NCBI RefSeq assembly: GCF_037137075.1
Contig: NZ_JBBBNV010000026.1
Span: 1-63,141 of the forward strand
Source of the DNA: JBBBNV01 sp037137075
Lineage (GTDB): Bacteria; Bacillota; Bacilli; Paenibacillales; NBRC-103111
Direction: 5' to 3'
Length of the DNA: 63,141 bases
Shown here one piece after another: positions 12,873-21,203 of the stretch (position 1 is the stretch's first letter; each line of letters starts with the position of its first letter). The notes beneath the pieces were generated by a model. It ran no database searches and was not told the DNA's origin. It saw only the letters and a list, made by a program, of their open reading frames with translations. Made by a program: the position numbers and the translations under genes.

Positions 12873-13817
12873 TTATTCTTCTACGCGCAAGCCCAAANNN
12901 NNNNNNNNNNNNNNNNNNNNNNNNNNNNNNNNNNNNNNNNNNNNNNNNNNNNNNNNNNNNNNNNNNNNNNNNNNNNNNNNNNNNNNNNNNNNNNNNNNNN
13001 NNNNNNNNNNNNNNNNNNNNNNNNNNNNNNNNNNNNNNNNNNNNNNNNNNNNNNNNNNNNNNNNNNNNNNNNNNNNNNNNNNNNNNNNNNNNNNNNNNNN
13101 NNNNNNNNNNNNNNNNNNNNCTTTGGCCTCATCGGTCAAACCGACAAAGAGCATCAGATGCTCTGTCAAAATCTTGGCGCCGAGACTTACTGCTTCTTCA
13201 GGACGAATGCTTCCATCGGTCCAGACTTCGAGGGTTAATTTATCGTAATTCGTAACCTGACCGACGCGAGTGTTCTCAACCGTGTAATTCACACGTGTGA
13301 TAGGAGTGTAAATCGAGTCTACCGGAATAACACCGATCAGTTGGTCTTCCTTCTTATTCTTGTCCTGCGAAATATAGCCTCTGCCGCGGTTAGCCTGGAT
13401 GCGCATGTGCAAACGGGCGTCCGATGCCAGAGTAGCAATATGCAGGTCAGGATTCAGAATTTCAACGTCACTGTCCGCACGGATATCCCCTGCGGTTACG
13501 ACTCCTTCACCCTCAGCATCAATTTCGAGCACTTTTTCTTCGTCAGAATGAATTTTTAACGATAATCCCTTAAGATTAAGGATAATCTCCGTAACATCTT
13601 CCAGCACACCGGGAACTGTGGAGAACTCGTGAAGCACACCATCAATTTGCACCGATTTTACAGCCGCTCCGGGAAGAGAAGACAGTAAAATACGACGCAA
13701 CGAGTTTCCCAAAGTGGTCCCGTAGCCGCGCTCTAACGGCTCGACCACGAATTTGCCGTAGTTACCGTTCTCGCTCAGCTGCACGGTCTCTATCTTTGGC
13801 TTTTCGATTTCGATCAT
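12873..13817 (-). CDS. rpoA: RNA polymerase alpha subunit (interior masked by Ns)
   Basis: The frame spans 314 codons, the usual Bacillales length. Residues 1-232 are visible and form the assembly (N-terminal) domain, including GNYGKFVVEPLERGYGTTLGNSLRRILLSSLPG. Codons 233-307 fall in a 223-base run of N, so nearly all of the C-terminal domain, which contacts UP elements and activators, cannot be checked. The last seven residues LGLRVEE are visible and canonical. The gap keeps the frame. Start behind AGGAGGGTTACTCTGA. Cotranscribed with rpsK upstream and rplQ downstream. Confidence 0.95.
   Translation of the reverse strand: MIEIEKPKIETVQLSENGNYGKFVVEPLERGYGTTLGNSLRRILLSSLPGAAVKSVQIDGVLHEFSTVPGVLEDVTEIILNLKGLSLKIHSDEEKVLEIDAEGEGVVTAGDIRADSDVEILNPDLHIATLASDARLHMRIQANRGRGYISQDKNKKEDQLIGVIPVDSIYTPITRVNYTVENTRVGQVTNYDKLTLEVWTDGSIRPEEAVSLGAKILTEHLMLFVGLTDEAKXXXXXXXXXXXXXXXXXXXXXXXXXXXXXXXXXXXXXXXXXXXXXXXXXXXXXXXXXXXXXXXXXXXXXXXXXXXLGLRVEE
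12898..13120. other. 223-base run of N inside rpoA
   Basis: Assembly gap or masked stretch. The flanking reading frames agree across it and total length matches RpoA, so its size is right or was set from a reference. Confidence 0.99.
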
Positions 13818-13876
13818 TCAGAGTAACCCTCCTTCAACGTCGCTTCCCTCTGGAAATCCAATCAAAACACAAAAGT

Positions 13877-13932
13877 TGTAGTATGCCTATCCTTCACACC
13901 ATTATTCACATGTTTTGAATATTTATACTACA
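13877..13932. repeat. Inverted repeat between rpsK and rpoA
   Basis: TGTAGTAT (13877-13884) and ATACTACA (13925-13932) are perfectly complementary and enclose most of the 129-bp rpsK-rpoA spacer. It could fold the leader of rpoA. No known motif recognised. Confidence 0.45.
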
Positions 13933-13946
13933 GCTTCCTTCATGAA

Positions 13947-14345
13947 TTAGACACGACGACGTTTAGGCGGACGGCAACCGTTGTGTGGAACCGGAGTGAC
14001 GTCTTTAATCATGCTTACATCAAGGCCAGCGGCTTGAAGCGAACGGATTGCTGCTTCACGGCCTGCACCAGGACCTTTAACAACAACTTCAACAGTTTTC
14101 ATGCCATGTTCCATTGCTGTTTTGGCAGCGGATTCTGCAGCCATTTGAGCTGCGAACGGCGTGCTTTTACGGGAGCCTTTGAAACCAAGGTTACCCGAGC
14201 TAGCCCAAGAAATCGCATTGCCATGCGGGTCAGTGATAGTCACAATCGTGTTGTTAAATGTCGAGCGAATGTGAGCGACACCCGACTCAATATTTTTACG
14301 GTCACGACGTTTAGTACGGACTGCTGCTTTTTTCGGTTTAGCCAT
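13947..14345 (-). CDS. rpsK: 30S ribosomal protein S11
   Basis: 132 residues. S11 lies in the platform of the small subunit beside S7 and helps shape the E site and mRNA exit. The conserved HIRSTFNNTIVTITDPHGNAI block and the C-terminal GCRPPKRRRV are both present, with the basic N-terminal extension typical of Bacillales. Eighteen bases separate it from rpsM upstream. A 129-bp spacer with an inverted repeat separates it from rpoA. Confidence 0.97.
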   Translation of the reverse strand: MAKPKKAAVRTKRRDRKNIESGVAHIRSTFNNTIVTITDPHGNAISWASSGNLGFKGSRKSTPFAAQMAAESAAKTAMEHGMKTVEVVVKGPGAGREAAIRSLQAAGLDVSMIKDVTPVPHNGCRPPKRRRV

Positions 14346-14363
14346 TAGTGGATTCCCCCCTTA

Positions 14364-14732
14364 TTATTTCTTCTTATTCGCAACGGTACGACGAGGGCCT
14401 TTGCGTGTACGAGCGTTTGTTTTAGTACGTTGTCCGCGAACAGGAAGACCACGGCGGTGACGAACACCACGATAGCAGCCGATTTCGATCAGACGCTTGA
14501 TGTTCAGCGAAATTTCACGACGCAGATCGCCTTCAACCTTCAGGTTTTTGTCGATTGCTTCACGAAGTTTGCTTACTTCGTCCTCAGTCAAATCGCGAAC
14601 GCGAGTGTTTGCATCAATACCAGTTGTGCTGATAATTTTTTGGGAGGTTGTTTTACCAATCCCGAAAATGTACGTCAGAGCAATTTCTACCCGTTTATCA
14701 CGAGGCAGGTCAACACCAGCTATACGAGCCAT
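14364..14732 (-). CDS. rpsM: 30S ribosomal protein S13
   Basis: 122 residues beginning MARIAGVDLPRDKRVEIALTYIFGIG. S13 is a head protein of the small subunit that contacts S19, the A-site finger and L5. The lysine-rich tail RKGPRRTVANKKK, which approaches the P-site tRNA, is intact. It follows rpmJ by 20 bases behind AAGGAGGTGCC. Confidence 0.97.
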   Translation of the reverse strand: MARIAGVDLPRDKRVEIALTYIFGIGKTTSQKIISTTGIDANTRVRDLTEDEVSKLREAIDKNLKVEGDLRREISLNIKRLIEIGCYRGVRHRRGLPVRGQRTKTNARTRKGPRRTVANKKK

Positions 14733-14752
14733 TCTTAAACGGCACCTCCTTC

Positions 14753-14866
14753 TTATCCTTGTTTTTGCTTATGCTTCGGATTTTCACAAATTACCATGAC
14801 GTTGCCTTTGCGACGAATGACTTTGCATTTTTCGCAAATCGGTTTGACCGACGGTCTTACCTTCAT
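14753..14866 (-). CDS. rpmJ: 50S ribosomal protein L36
   Basis: 37 residues (MKVRPSVKPICEKCKVIRRK...). Cys11, Cys14, Cys27 and His32 form the zinc site of the zinc-binding L36 form, which packs 23S rRNA near the peptidyl-transferase region. ATG at 14866 has GGAGGGTAAT upstream, and the gene ends at TAA 14753. It sits in its usual place between infA and rpsM. Confidence 0.96.
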   Translation of the reverse strand: MKVRPSVKPICEKCKVIRRKGNVMVICENPKHKQKQG

Positions 14867-14960
14867 GATTATTACCCTCCTCCAGGCTTTGCACTGCAAA
14901 GCAGCTGTCTTCGTAAGGAATGCTTTCTTTCCAGAATCGAAAGTCCGCTTTATGCGCTAC

Positions 14961-15179
14961 TTATTTATATCGGTACGTGATCCGGCCTCTGGTCAAATCG
15001 TAAGGGGAAAGCTCCACCGTTACTTTGTCTCCAGGCAAAATGCGAATGAAGTGCATTCTGATTTTACCGGATACGTGAGCCAGAATTTTATGACCGTTCT
15101 CGAGTTCAACTTTAAACATGGCATTCGGCAAAGGCTCGATAACCGTACCTTCTACCTCGATGACATCCTCTTTAGCCAC
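14961..15179 (-). CDS. infA: Translation initiation factor IF-1
   Basis: OB-fold protein that occupies the ribosomal A site during initiation. GTG at 15179 (VAKEDVIEVEGTV...) gives the standard 72 residues and has AAAGGAG seven bases upstream. An ATG two codons earlier sits almost on top of that site and is less likely. Conserved motifs FKVELENGHKILAHVSGKIR and RGRITYRYK are present. The stop of the KOW-domain gene lies just upstream, so the two are coupled. Confidence 0.96.
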   Translation of the reverse strand: MAKEDVIEVEGTVIEPLPNAMFKVELENGHKILAHVSGKIRMHFIRILPGDKVTVELSPYDLTRGRITYRYK

Positions 15180-15181
15180 AG

Positions 15182-15496
15182 TCATTCTCCTTTCTCTTGT
15201 GCTTCAGATTGCCGTGCTTGCACAAAGCTATTCAAAGCATATCGCAATTTGGCGTTGGTTACCCGTCCGCTCTCCTGCAGACTTGTTCGAACCTCACTGC
15301 TAACAGCACCCATAAGCTCTAGATGAAGTATATTTTTGCGCTTGGGTTTATCGAACTTGCGTTTACTTCCATCGGCAATGAGCACATATCGCTGGTCTAC
15401 AAGTTGAACAATGATGGCGTACTTGTCATGATCCCTTCCCCGGAGCGTTCTGACGAACTGTCCGATTTGGGGCTCCCTGCTCCTTTCAACCACCAT
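15182..15496 (-). CDS. KOW-domain RNA-binding protein (L14e-like), 104 aa
   Basis: Small protein with a KOW-type start (IGQFVRTLRGRDHDKYAIIVQLVDQRYVLIADGSKRKF), resembling the L14e-like RNA-binding proteins found between map and infA in many Firmicutes. The N-terminal 60 residues form the KOW beta-barrel. The C-terminal 40 are charged and helical. It overlaps the end of map by 11 bases and abuts infA. It probably binds rRNA or the ribosome; the exact role in bacteria is not established. Confidence 0.82.
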   Translation of the reverse strand: MVVERSREPQIGQFVRTLRGRDHDKYAIIVQLVDQRYVLIADGSKRKFDKPKRKNILHLELMGAVSSEVRTSLQESGRVTNAKLRYALNSFVQARQSEAQEKGE

Positions 15497-16256
15497 GAGT
15501 CACCTGCGTTCTCGGCAAGGTCAATATTTCATATCCCTCGGCAGTAATAGCAACCGTGTGTTCAAAATGTGTGCACCATGTCCCGTCTTTCGTCACTACA
15601 GTCCACTGGTCCTCAAGGGTACGCACAAAGCGCTGTCCTTCGATAAACATCGGTTCAATAGCCAGAACCATGCCTGGCTTCAAACTGGGACCACGTCCGT
15701 ACGGTCCGTAGTTGGGAACATCCGGGTCTTCGTGCAGCGACTGGCCGATGCCATGCCCTGCGTATTCGCGGACGATGGAATAACCGTTTTGCTCTCCAAT
15801 TTGCTGAATTGCATGTGAGATGGAATACAATCGGGCGCCCGGCTTGACCTCCGCGATACCGGCATAAAGTGCTTCTTCCGTTATCTTGAGAAGCTTTTGC
15901 TTTTGTTCCGAAATGCGTCCAACGGGATAAGTCCAGGCGGAATCACCATGATACCCCTTATACTGCGCGCCGATATCTATGCTGATAATATCGCCGTCCT
16001 GCAGCTTTCGGGGCCCGGGAATTCCATGCACCAACTCATCATTTACTGAAGCACAGATACTAGCAGGAAAACCGTGATATCCCTTGAACGAAGGATACGC
16101 CCCCTGACTGCGGATAAATTGTTCCGCAATCCGGTCCAGCTCTAATGTTGTCACACCGGGCTGCACGGCTTGCGCCATCAAAAGGTGCGTTTCCGCAACA
16201 ATTCGGCCGGCTACACGCATTAGTTCAAGCTCGGATTCTGACTTGCATGTTATCAT
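15486..16256 (-). CDS. map: Methionine aminopeptidase, type I
   Basis: Removes the initiator methionine from new proteins with a small second residue. 256 residues. The metal-binding and catalytic motifs appear in order: CASVNDELVHGIPG, DIGAQYKGYHGDSAWTYPVG (two aspartates), AGHGIGQSLHEDP, AIEPMF and FEHTVAI. There is no N-terminal extension, as in other bacterial type Ia enzymes. The ATG is one base after the adk stop, implying coupling. The 3' end overlaps the KOW gene. Confidence 0.96.
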   Translation of the reverse strand: MITCKSESELELMRVAGRIVAETHLLMAQAVQPGVTTLELDRIAEQFIRSQGAYPSFKGYHGFPASICASVNDELVHGIPGPRKLQDGDIISIDIGAQYKGYHGDSAWTYPVGRISEQKQKLLKITEEALYAGIAEVKPGARLYSISHAIQQIGEQNGYSIVREYAGHGIGQSLHEDPDVPNYGPYGRGPSLKPGMVLAIEPMFIEGQRFVRTLEDQWTVVTKDGTWCTHFEHTVAITAEGYEILTLPRTQVTHGG

Positions 16257-16257
16257 C

Positions 16258-16908
16258 CTAAGCTTGACCCCGTAAGATGGAACATATTTGTTTGCCGACT
16301 ACATCAATGTCTTGCTCGCCATTGACTTGGCGAAGTGTGCCCTTCGCTTCGTAGTAGTTCAGCAGCGGCGCCGTCTTATTCGTATATTCATCAAGACGGG
16401 TACCAACTTTTTCTTCGGTGTCGTCAGAACGCTGAATAAGCGGGCCAGAGCATTTATCACACACATTTTCCGCCGCCGGCGGATTAAACATGACATGATA
16501 CGTTGCGCCGCACGATTTGCAAACACGTCTGCCTGTCAAACGAGCCAGCAGCAAACCGCGATCCACATTCAGATTAATGACGTGGGTGATTTGTTTCCCC
16601 ATTGATTCTACGATGCCATCCAATGCTTCCGCCTGCGATATCGTTCTGGGGAACCCATCGAGCAGAAATCCTTTTTGGCAGTCCGCCAGCTGCAAGCGAT
16701 CACGGACGATACCAATCGTAATTTCATCGGGGACAAGCAAGCCTTGGTCCATATATTTCTGAGCTTCCACTCCAAGCGGCGTGCCTTCCTTGATAGCCAA
16801 ACGGAATGCATCCCCTGTTGAGATATGAGGGATTTGAAACTCGTCAACAATAGTTTGAGCTTGTGTGCCTTTCCCGGCTCCCGGAGGTCCCATGAAAATA
16901 ATATTCAT
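16258..16908 (-). CDS. adk: Adenylate kinase
   Basis: Interconverts AMP plus ATP with two ADP. ATG at 16908 (MNIIFMGPPGAGKGTQ) with GGGGGAGG upstream gives the usual 216 residues; the frame is open slightly further. The P-loop is at residues 7-15 and FLLDGFPRT at 81-89. The lid carries a structural zinc site, Cys130, Cys133, Cys150 and Cys153, as in most Gram-positive enzymes. It lies between secY and map, with a 130-bp spacer from secY that may hold a promoter. Confidence 0.96.
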   Translation of the reverse strand: MNIIFMGPPGAGKGTQAQTIVDEFQIPHISTGDAFRLAIKEGTPLGVEAQKYMDQGLLVPDEITIGIVRDRLQLADCQKGFLLDGFPRTISQAEALDGIVESMGKQITHVINLNVDRGLLLARLTGRRVCKSCGATYHVMFNPPAAENVCDKCSGPLIQRSDDTEEKVGTRLDEYTNKTAPLLNYYEAKGTLRQVNGEQDIDVVGKQICSILRGQA

Positions 16909-17041
16909 TGAAGCGCCTCCCCCATTTACCGCCAATACGGAAAGGTTCTATCGACACGAACAGCACGAGTAGGCACCAATGGGTATTTCGAAAATCTGCA
17001 TCCGTTCCGCAATATCCATCAGAACCTAAACTGTGCTGATA

Positions 17042-18346
17042 TTACTTGTTAATAAAGCCTTTGTAATGACGTTTGATTAACTGGCTTTCGATTTGCTTCA
17101 TGGTTTCCAGCGCAACGCCGATGACGATAAGCAATGACGTTCCACCAATGGATACCGATTGCGGCAAACCTGCAAGGCTGCTGAAAAATACAGGGATAAT
17201 CGAAACCGCGGCAAGGAACAGCGCGCCAGACAGCGTAATGCGAGTCATAACACGTGTCAAATAGACCGAAGTTGTTTTACCAGGACGAATGCCCGGGATG
17301 TATCCGCCATTCTTTTTCATTTGGTCAGCCATCTGCTCAGGATTCATCTGAACAAAGGTGTAGAAATACGTAAATCCGATAATCAGGATGACATACAGAA
17401 CCATCCCGAACGGAGCTGTATACGACATGTTCGTAATAATCCAGTTGGCAAAAGCATTGCCAGCCCAGAACTGAGCAATGGTTGGCGGGAATACGAGCAG
17501 CGATAACGCGAAAATAACCGGAATGACGCCTGCCGCGTTGACTTTCAGTGGGATGTGCGTGGATTGACCCCCGTACATCTTACGGCCGACAACACGTTTG
17601 GCATACTGAACCGGAATTTTCCGAACACCTTGCTGTACAAAGATAACCCCAGCAATCATCAGGATGATAACGATCAGGATAAGCACCGCTTTGGTAATGT
17701 TCAAGAAGAGGGCTCCCTGCGCGTCTACGAACAGCTTCAAGTAGATTTGCTGCATCCCTGTTGGGATAGCAGCGATGATCCCAGCGAAAATAATAATGGA
17801 TATCCCATTACCAATTCCGCGTTCGGTAATTTGTTCACCTAGCCACATCAAGAAAGAGGTACCCGCTGTCAGAACGATGGTGATTAAAGCATACGTTGTG
17901 AAGCTTGGATCCTTAACCATAGGTACATTAAACAACCGATTGAACCCGAAGGCAAGACCATATGCTTGGATTAAACCAAGCACGACTGTACCATAACGTG
18001 TGAACTGAGCCAGCTTCTTACGGCCGACTTCGCCTTCCTTCGCCCATTGTGCAAACTTCGGAATCACGTCCATTGTCAAAAGCTGCACAATAATCGATGC
18101 CGTAATGTACGGCATAATTCCCATCGCAAAGATAGAGAATTTGAACAAGGCGCCGCCGGAGAACGTATTCAGCAGGTTTAGAACGCCACTGCTTTGGGAC
18201 TGGTCAATCATCTTCAGTACGTCGGTGTCTATGTTTGGTACAGGAATAAAAGCACCTATCCGATAGACGATCAGAACCAAAAGAGTAAAAATAATCTTTC
18301 TTCTCAGATCGTCTACTTTCATGATGTTGGATAGTGTTCTAAACAT
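17042..18346 (-). CDS. secY: Protein translocase subunit SecY
   Basis: Central pore of the Sec translocon: 434 residues with ten predicted transmembrane helices. Hallmarks include the N-terminal VYRIGAFIPVPNID, the plug region GGALFKFSIFAMGIMPYITASI, and the cytosolic loop with RKIPVQYAKRVVG used in SecA/ribosome contact. The ATG overlaps the rplO stop (TAATG). Its partner SecE is at 44515-44727 in this window. Confidence 0.97.
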   Translation of the reverse strand: MFRTLSNIMKVDDLRRKIIFTLLVLIVYRIGAFIPVPNIDTDVLKMIDQSQSSGVLNLLNTFSGGALFKFSIFAMGIMPYITASIIVQLLTMDVIPKFAQWAKEGEVGRKKLAQFTRYGTVVLGLIQAYGLAFGFNRLFNVPMVKDPSFTTYALITIVLTAGTSFLMWLGEQITERGIGNGISIIIFAGIIAAIPTGMQQIYLKLFVDAQGALFLNITKAVLILIVIILMIAGVIFVQQGVRKIPVQYAKRVVGRKMYGGQSTHIPLKVNAAGVIPVIFALSLLVFPPTIAQFWAGNAFANWIITNMSYTAPFGMVLYVILIIGFTYFYTFVQMNPEQMADQMKKNGGYIPGIRPGKTTSVYLTRVMTRITLSGALFLAAVSIIPVFFSSLAGLPQSVSIGGTSLLIVIGVALETMKQIESQLIKRHYKGFINK

Positions 18347-18786
18347 TAGATCACCTCGGTTTTACCGCCGGCAGCCTGAATTTTCTCTACCGCAGATTGA
18401 GAGAACTTGTTCGCTTTAACCGTTAAAGAAGCGGACACTTCACCGTTACCAAGAATTTTGATACCGTCTTTTGGATTTTTTACAATCCCGGATTCCAGCA
18501 GCAATTCAGGCGTAACTTCTGTCCCAGCCGCAAATCGGTTCAGCTCATCAAGATTCACAATCGCAAACTCTTTACGGGTGAAGTTGACAAAGCCTCGTTT
18601 CGGCAAACGACGGATGAGAGGATTTTGTCCACCTTCAAAGCCCGGACGAACGCCACCACCGGAACGTGCGTTTTGACCTTTATGACCACGTCCAGAGGTT
18701 TTACCGTTACCGCTACCGATACCACGGCCCACACGATTGCGGGTTTTCTTGGCACCAGCAGCTGGCTGAAGTTCATGCAATTTCAT
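18346..18786 (-). CDS. rplO: 50S ribosomal protein L15
   Basis: ATG at 18786 (MKLHELQPAAGAKKTRNRVGRG) has AAGGAGG about eight bases before it and yields 146 residues, the normal size; the start three codons earlier is rejected. The long glycine/arginine-rich N-terminal arm (GSGNGKTSGRGHKGQNARSG) threads into 23S rRNA. The stop overlaps the secY start by one base. Confidence 0.97.
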   Translation of the reverse strand: MKLHELQPAAGAKKTRNRVGRGIGSGNGKTSGRGHKGQNARSGGGVRPGFEGGQNPLIRRLPKRGFVNFTRKEFAIVNLDELNRFAAGTEVTPELLLESGIVKNPKDGIKILGNGEVSASLTVKANKFSQSAVEKIQAAGGKTEVI

Positions 18787-18830
18787 CGTTCGCACCTCCT
18801 TATCATATTCTTTTGGTTAGAAGTGTAGGA

Positions 18831-19013
18831 TTAAACTTCTTTCACTTCTACAAGATGCTGTACTTTTTTAACCATGCCGCGAATGGCAGGATTGTCGTTA
18901 TGGACAACAGTTTGACGAATCTTACGAAGGCCCAGAGTGTTTACAGTAACACGCTGATCTTCCGGACGACCGATCAAACTGCGTTTGAGGGTAACTTGTA
19001 ATTGGTTAGCCAT
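18831..19013 (-). CDS. rpmD: 50S ribosomal protein L30
   Basis: 60-residue L30 (MANQLQVTLKRSLIGRPEDQ...), a short alpha/beta protein on the solvent side of the large subunit. The GRPEDQRVTVNTLGLRKIRQTV signature is clear. It lies 11 bases after rpsE and 45 before rplO, the standard spc order. Confidence 0.96.
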   Translation of the reverse strand: MANQLQVTLKRSLIGRPEDQRVTVNTLGLRKIRQTVVHNDNPAIRGMVKKVQHLVEVKEV

Positions 19014-19024
19014 TGTTTTGCCTC

Positions 19025-19522
19025 CTAACCTAACAACTCTTCCACAGTTTTACCGCGGAGTTTCGCAACGTCTTCAGCTTTCTTCAAACGCTGCAAGCCT
19101 TCCAGAGTCGCATTAACCATGTTCATGGAGTTCGAAGAACCCAAGGACTTGGTCAAAATGTCGCCTACGCCAGCCAGTTCAAGCACTGCACGAACCGGGC
19201 CGCCGGCGATAACTCCAGTACCTTCGGATGCCGGTTTCAAGAGAACGCGGCCTGCACCGAAATGACCTGTTACCAGATGCGGGATGGTTGTACCGACAAG
19301 CGGAACGTGAACCAGATTTTTCTTCGCATCCTCGATACCTTTACGAATTGCATCTGGCACTTCAGCCGCTTTGCCGATACCAGCGCCTACCCAACCGTTA
19401 CCGTCACCGACAACGACCAGTGCGCTGAAGCTGAAACGACGTCCGCCTTTTACAACCTTCGCTACGCGATTAATATTAACAACTTTTTCTGTCAGTTCTA
19501 AAGTGTTCGGATCTACGCGCAA
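19025..19522 (-). CDS. rpsE: 30S ribosomal protein S5
   Basis: 165 residues: an N-terminal double-stranded RNA-binding domain (EKVVNINRVAKVVKGGRRFSFSALVVVGDGNG) and a C-terminal domain (AGGPVRAVLELAGVGDILTKSLGSSN). S5 takes part in translational fidelity and mRNA unwinding at the entry site. The spectinomycin-loop region around VKGGRRF is wild-type in appearance. Start behind AAGGAGGTTAAGGACTTG, in the usual place after rplR. Confidence 0.97.
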   Translation of the reverse strand: MRVDPNTLELTEKVVNINRVAKVVKGGRRFSFSALVVVGDGNGWVGAGIGKAAEVPDAIRKGIEDAKKNLVHVPLVGTTIPHLVTGHFGAGRVLLKPASEGTGVIAGGPVRAVLELAGVGDILTKSLGSSNSMNMVNATLEGLQRLKKAEDVAKLRGKTVEELLG

Positions 19523-19546
19523 GTCCTTAACCTCCTTTGTTTGATT

Positions 19547-19915
19547 TTAGAATTCCAGACCTGCTTCACGGGCTGCATCAGCAAGCGCCTGAATACGTCC
19601 ATGGTACAAATATCCGCCGCGGTCGAAAACGACTTCGGTCACGCCTTGTTCTTTCGCACGTTTTGCAACCAGCTCTCCAACCTTGCGGGCAGCTTCTACG
19701 TTACCGCCGTTGGAAACTTCCGCTTTCAACTCTTTATCTTGAGTGGAAGCTTGTGCAATTGTTACGCCTTGAACATCATCGATGAGTTGAGCGTACACGT
19801 GTTTGGAAGAACGGAAAATGTTCAATCTCGGACGAGCTGCAGTACCAGTGATTTTCTTACGTACACGCAGATGTCTTTTCTTACGAGCTTTATTTTTATC
19901 CGCTTTAGTAATCAT
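19547..19915 (-). CDS. rplR: 50S ribosomal protein L18
   Basis: ATG at 19915 (MITKADKNKARKKRHLRVRKK) gives 122 residues and has GGGAGTGA upstream; the GTG four codons earlier overlaps that site. L18 binds 5S rRNA with L5 and links it to the large subunit. RPRLNIFRSSKHVYAQLIDD and VFDRGGYLYHGRIQALADAAREAGL are conserved motifs. Confidence 0.97.
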   Translation of the reverse strand: MITKADKNKARKKRHLRVRKKITGTAARPRLNIFRSSKHVYAQLIDDVQGVTIAQASTQDKELKAEVSNGGNVEAARKVGELVAKRAKEQGVTEVVFDRGGYLYHGRIQALADAAREAGLEF

Positions 19916-19983
19916 GTGGGTGTTCACTCCCTTTCCGCTAAGAGGATTTTGCCCCTTAGCCTGCTTTCAACCCTAAGTTGCTA

Positions 19984-20526
19984 TTATTTCTTCTTACCAG
20001 CTTTACCCTCTTTACGGAGGATACGCTCGCCTTCGTACTTAATCCCTTTGCCTTTGTATGGCTCAGGCTCACGAACAGCGCGAATTTTAGCAGCTGTAGC
20101 ACCGACGAGTTCTTTGTCGATACCTTTAACTGTAATTTTGTTGTTCGCCGGCACTTCAAACTCGATCCCATTTTCCGGAGTAAATTCAACCGGATGAGAG
20201 TAACCAACGTTCAATACGAGTTTGTCGCCAGTTTTGTTGGCACGGTAACCGACACCAACCAACTCCAGGTTTTTCGCATAACCTTCAGTAACCCCGTTCA
20301 CCATGTTAGCGACAACACTGCGAGTTGTTCCGTGCAGCGCACGGTGCAATTTATTATCAGAAGGACGTTGCACTTCAATTACGTTACCTTCAATCACAAG
20401 CTTCATATCTTTGTGAAGCTCGCGGCTCAGCGTTCCTTTCGGGCCTTTCACAGTGATTACTGCATCATCCAGTTTCACTTCGACACCAGCCGGAACAGCA
20501 ATTGGTTTACGACCAATACGTGACAT
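19984..20526 (-). CDS. rplF: 50S ribosomal protein L6
   Basis: 180 residues with the two repeated alpha/beta domains typical of L6. It starts MSRIGRKPIAVPAGVEVKLD and carries the C-terminal EPYKGKGIKYEGERILRKEGKAGKKK signature that contacts the sarcin-ricin loop region. Thirty bases follow rpsH, with GGAGGTGTAAAGG as ribosome binding site. Confidence 0.97.
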   Translation of the reverse strand: MSRIGRKPIAVPAGVEVKLDDAVITVKGPKGTLSRELHKDMKLVIEGNVIEVQRPSDNKLHRALHGTTRSVVANMVNGVTEGYAKNLELVGVGYRANKTGDKLVLNVGYSHPVEFTPENGIEFEVPANNKITVKGIDKELVGATAAKIRAVREPEPYKGKGIKYEGERILRKEGKAGKKK

Positions 20527-20555
20527 CCTTTACACCTCCGTTCTGTTGCTGCAGA

Positions 20556-20954
20556 TTACCAAACGTAGCAAACTACTTCGCCGCCGGATTTGTTCTGGCG
20601 AGCTTCTTTATCAGTCATAACGCCTTTGGATGTGGAGATGATTGCAATCCCCAAACCTCCGAGCACTTTAGGAACTTCCTGGCTTTTTGTGTATACACGC
20701 AAACCCGGTTTGCTGATGCGTTTCAATCCGGAGATGACACGCTCATTGTTCGGGCCGTATTTCAAAAAGATACGGATAATCCCTTGTTTGTTGTCGTCGA
20801 CATATTCCGCATCACGGATGAAGCCCTCTTTTTTAAGGATTTCAGTGATGTCCTTCTTAATGTTAGAAGATGGAATTTCCACCGTTTCGTGACGAACGAC
20901 ATTCGCATTACGAATGCGAGTAAGCATATCTGCAATTGGATCTGACATTACCAT
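20556..20954 (-). CDS. rpsH: 30S ribosomal protein S8
   Basis: 132 residues (M-V-MSDPIADMLTRIRNANVVRHE...). S8 binds helix 21 of 16S rRNA early in assembly; in E. coli it also represses the spc operon. The C-terminal STSKGVMTDKEARQNKSGGEVVCYVW is canonical. The first ATG at 20954 is preferred because GGAGG sits eight bases upstream. Confidence 0.97.
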   Translation of the reverse strand: MVMSDPIADMLTRIRNANVVRHETVEIPSSNIKKDITEILKKEGFIRDAEYVDDNKQGIIRIFLKYGPNNERVISGLKRISKPGLRVYTKSQEVPKVLGGLGIAIISTSKGVMTDKEARQNKSGGEVVCYVW

Positions 20955-20984
20955 ACCTCGTACCTCCTTCCCGATGTGGGCTAA

Positions 20985-21170
20985 TTACCAGCTTGCTTTT
21001 TTGACACCTGGAATTTGACCTTTATATGCCAATTCGCGGAAACAAATCCGGCAAATTTTGAATTTACGCAATACAGAGTGCGGACGTCCGCAACGCTCGC
21101 AGCGAGTATAAGCTTGCACCTTGAATTTCGGCGCGCGCTGCTGCTTAATCTTCATCGAAGTTTTGGCCAC
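20985..21170 (-). CDS. rpsN: 30S ribosomal protein S14, zinc-binding (type Z)
   Basis: 61 residues with Cys24, Cys27, Cys40 and Cys43 forming the zinc ribbon (RCERCGRP ... ICRICFRELAYKG). This is the short zinc-dependent S14 form encoded in the spc operon of Firmicutes; species often keep a zinc-free paralogue elsewhere for zinc starvation. It sits between rplE and rpsH. Confidence 0.97.
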   Translation of the reverse strand: MAKTSMKIKQQRAPKFKVQAYTRCERCGRPHSVLRKFKICRICFRELAYKGQIPGVKKASW

Positions 21171-21203
21171 TTCTTTTACACCTCCGATTTCACAGAATCG
21201 TTC

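Noticed and set aside
16943..17027. AGGTTCT/AGAACCT inverted repeat in the secY-adk spacer
   Set aside because: Only 7 bp with a 71-base loop; easily due to chance.
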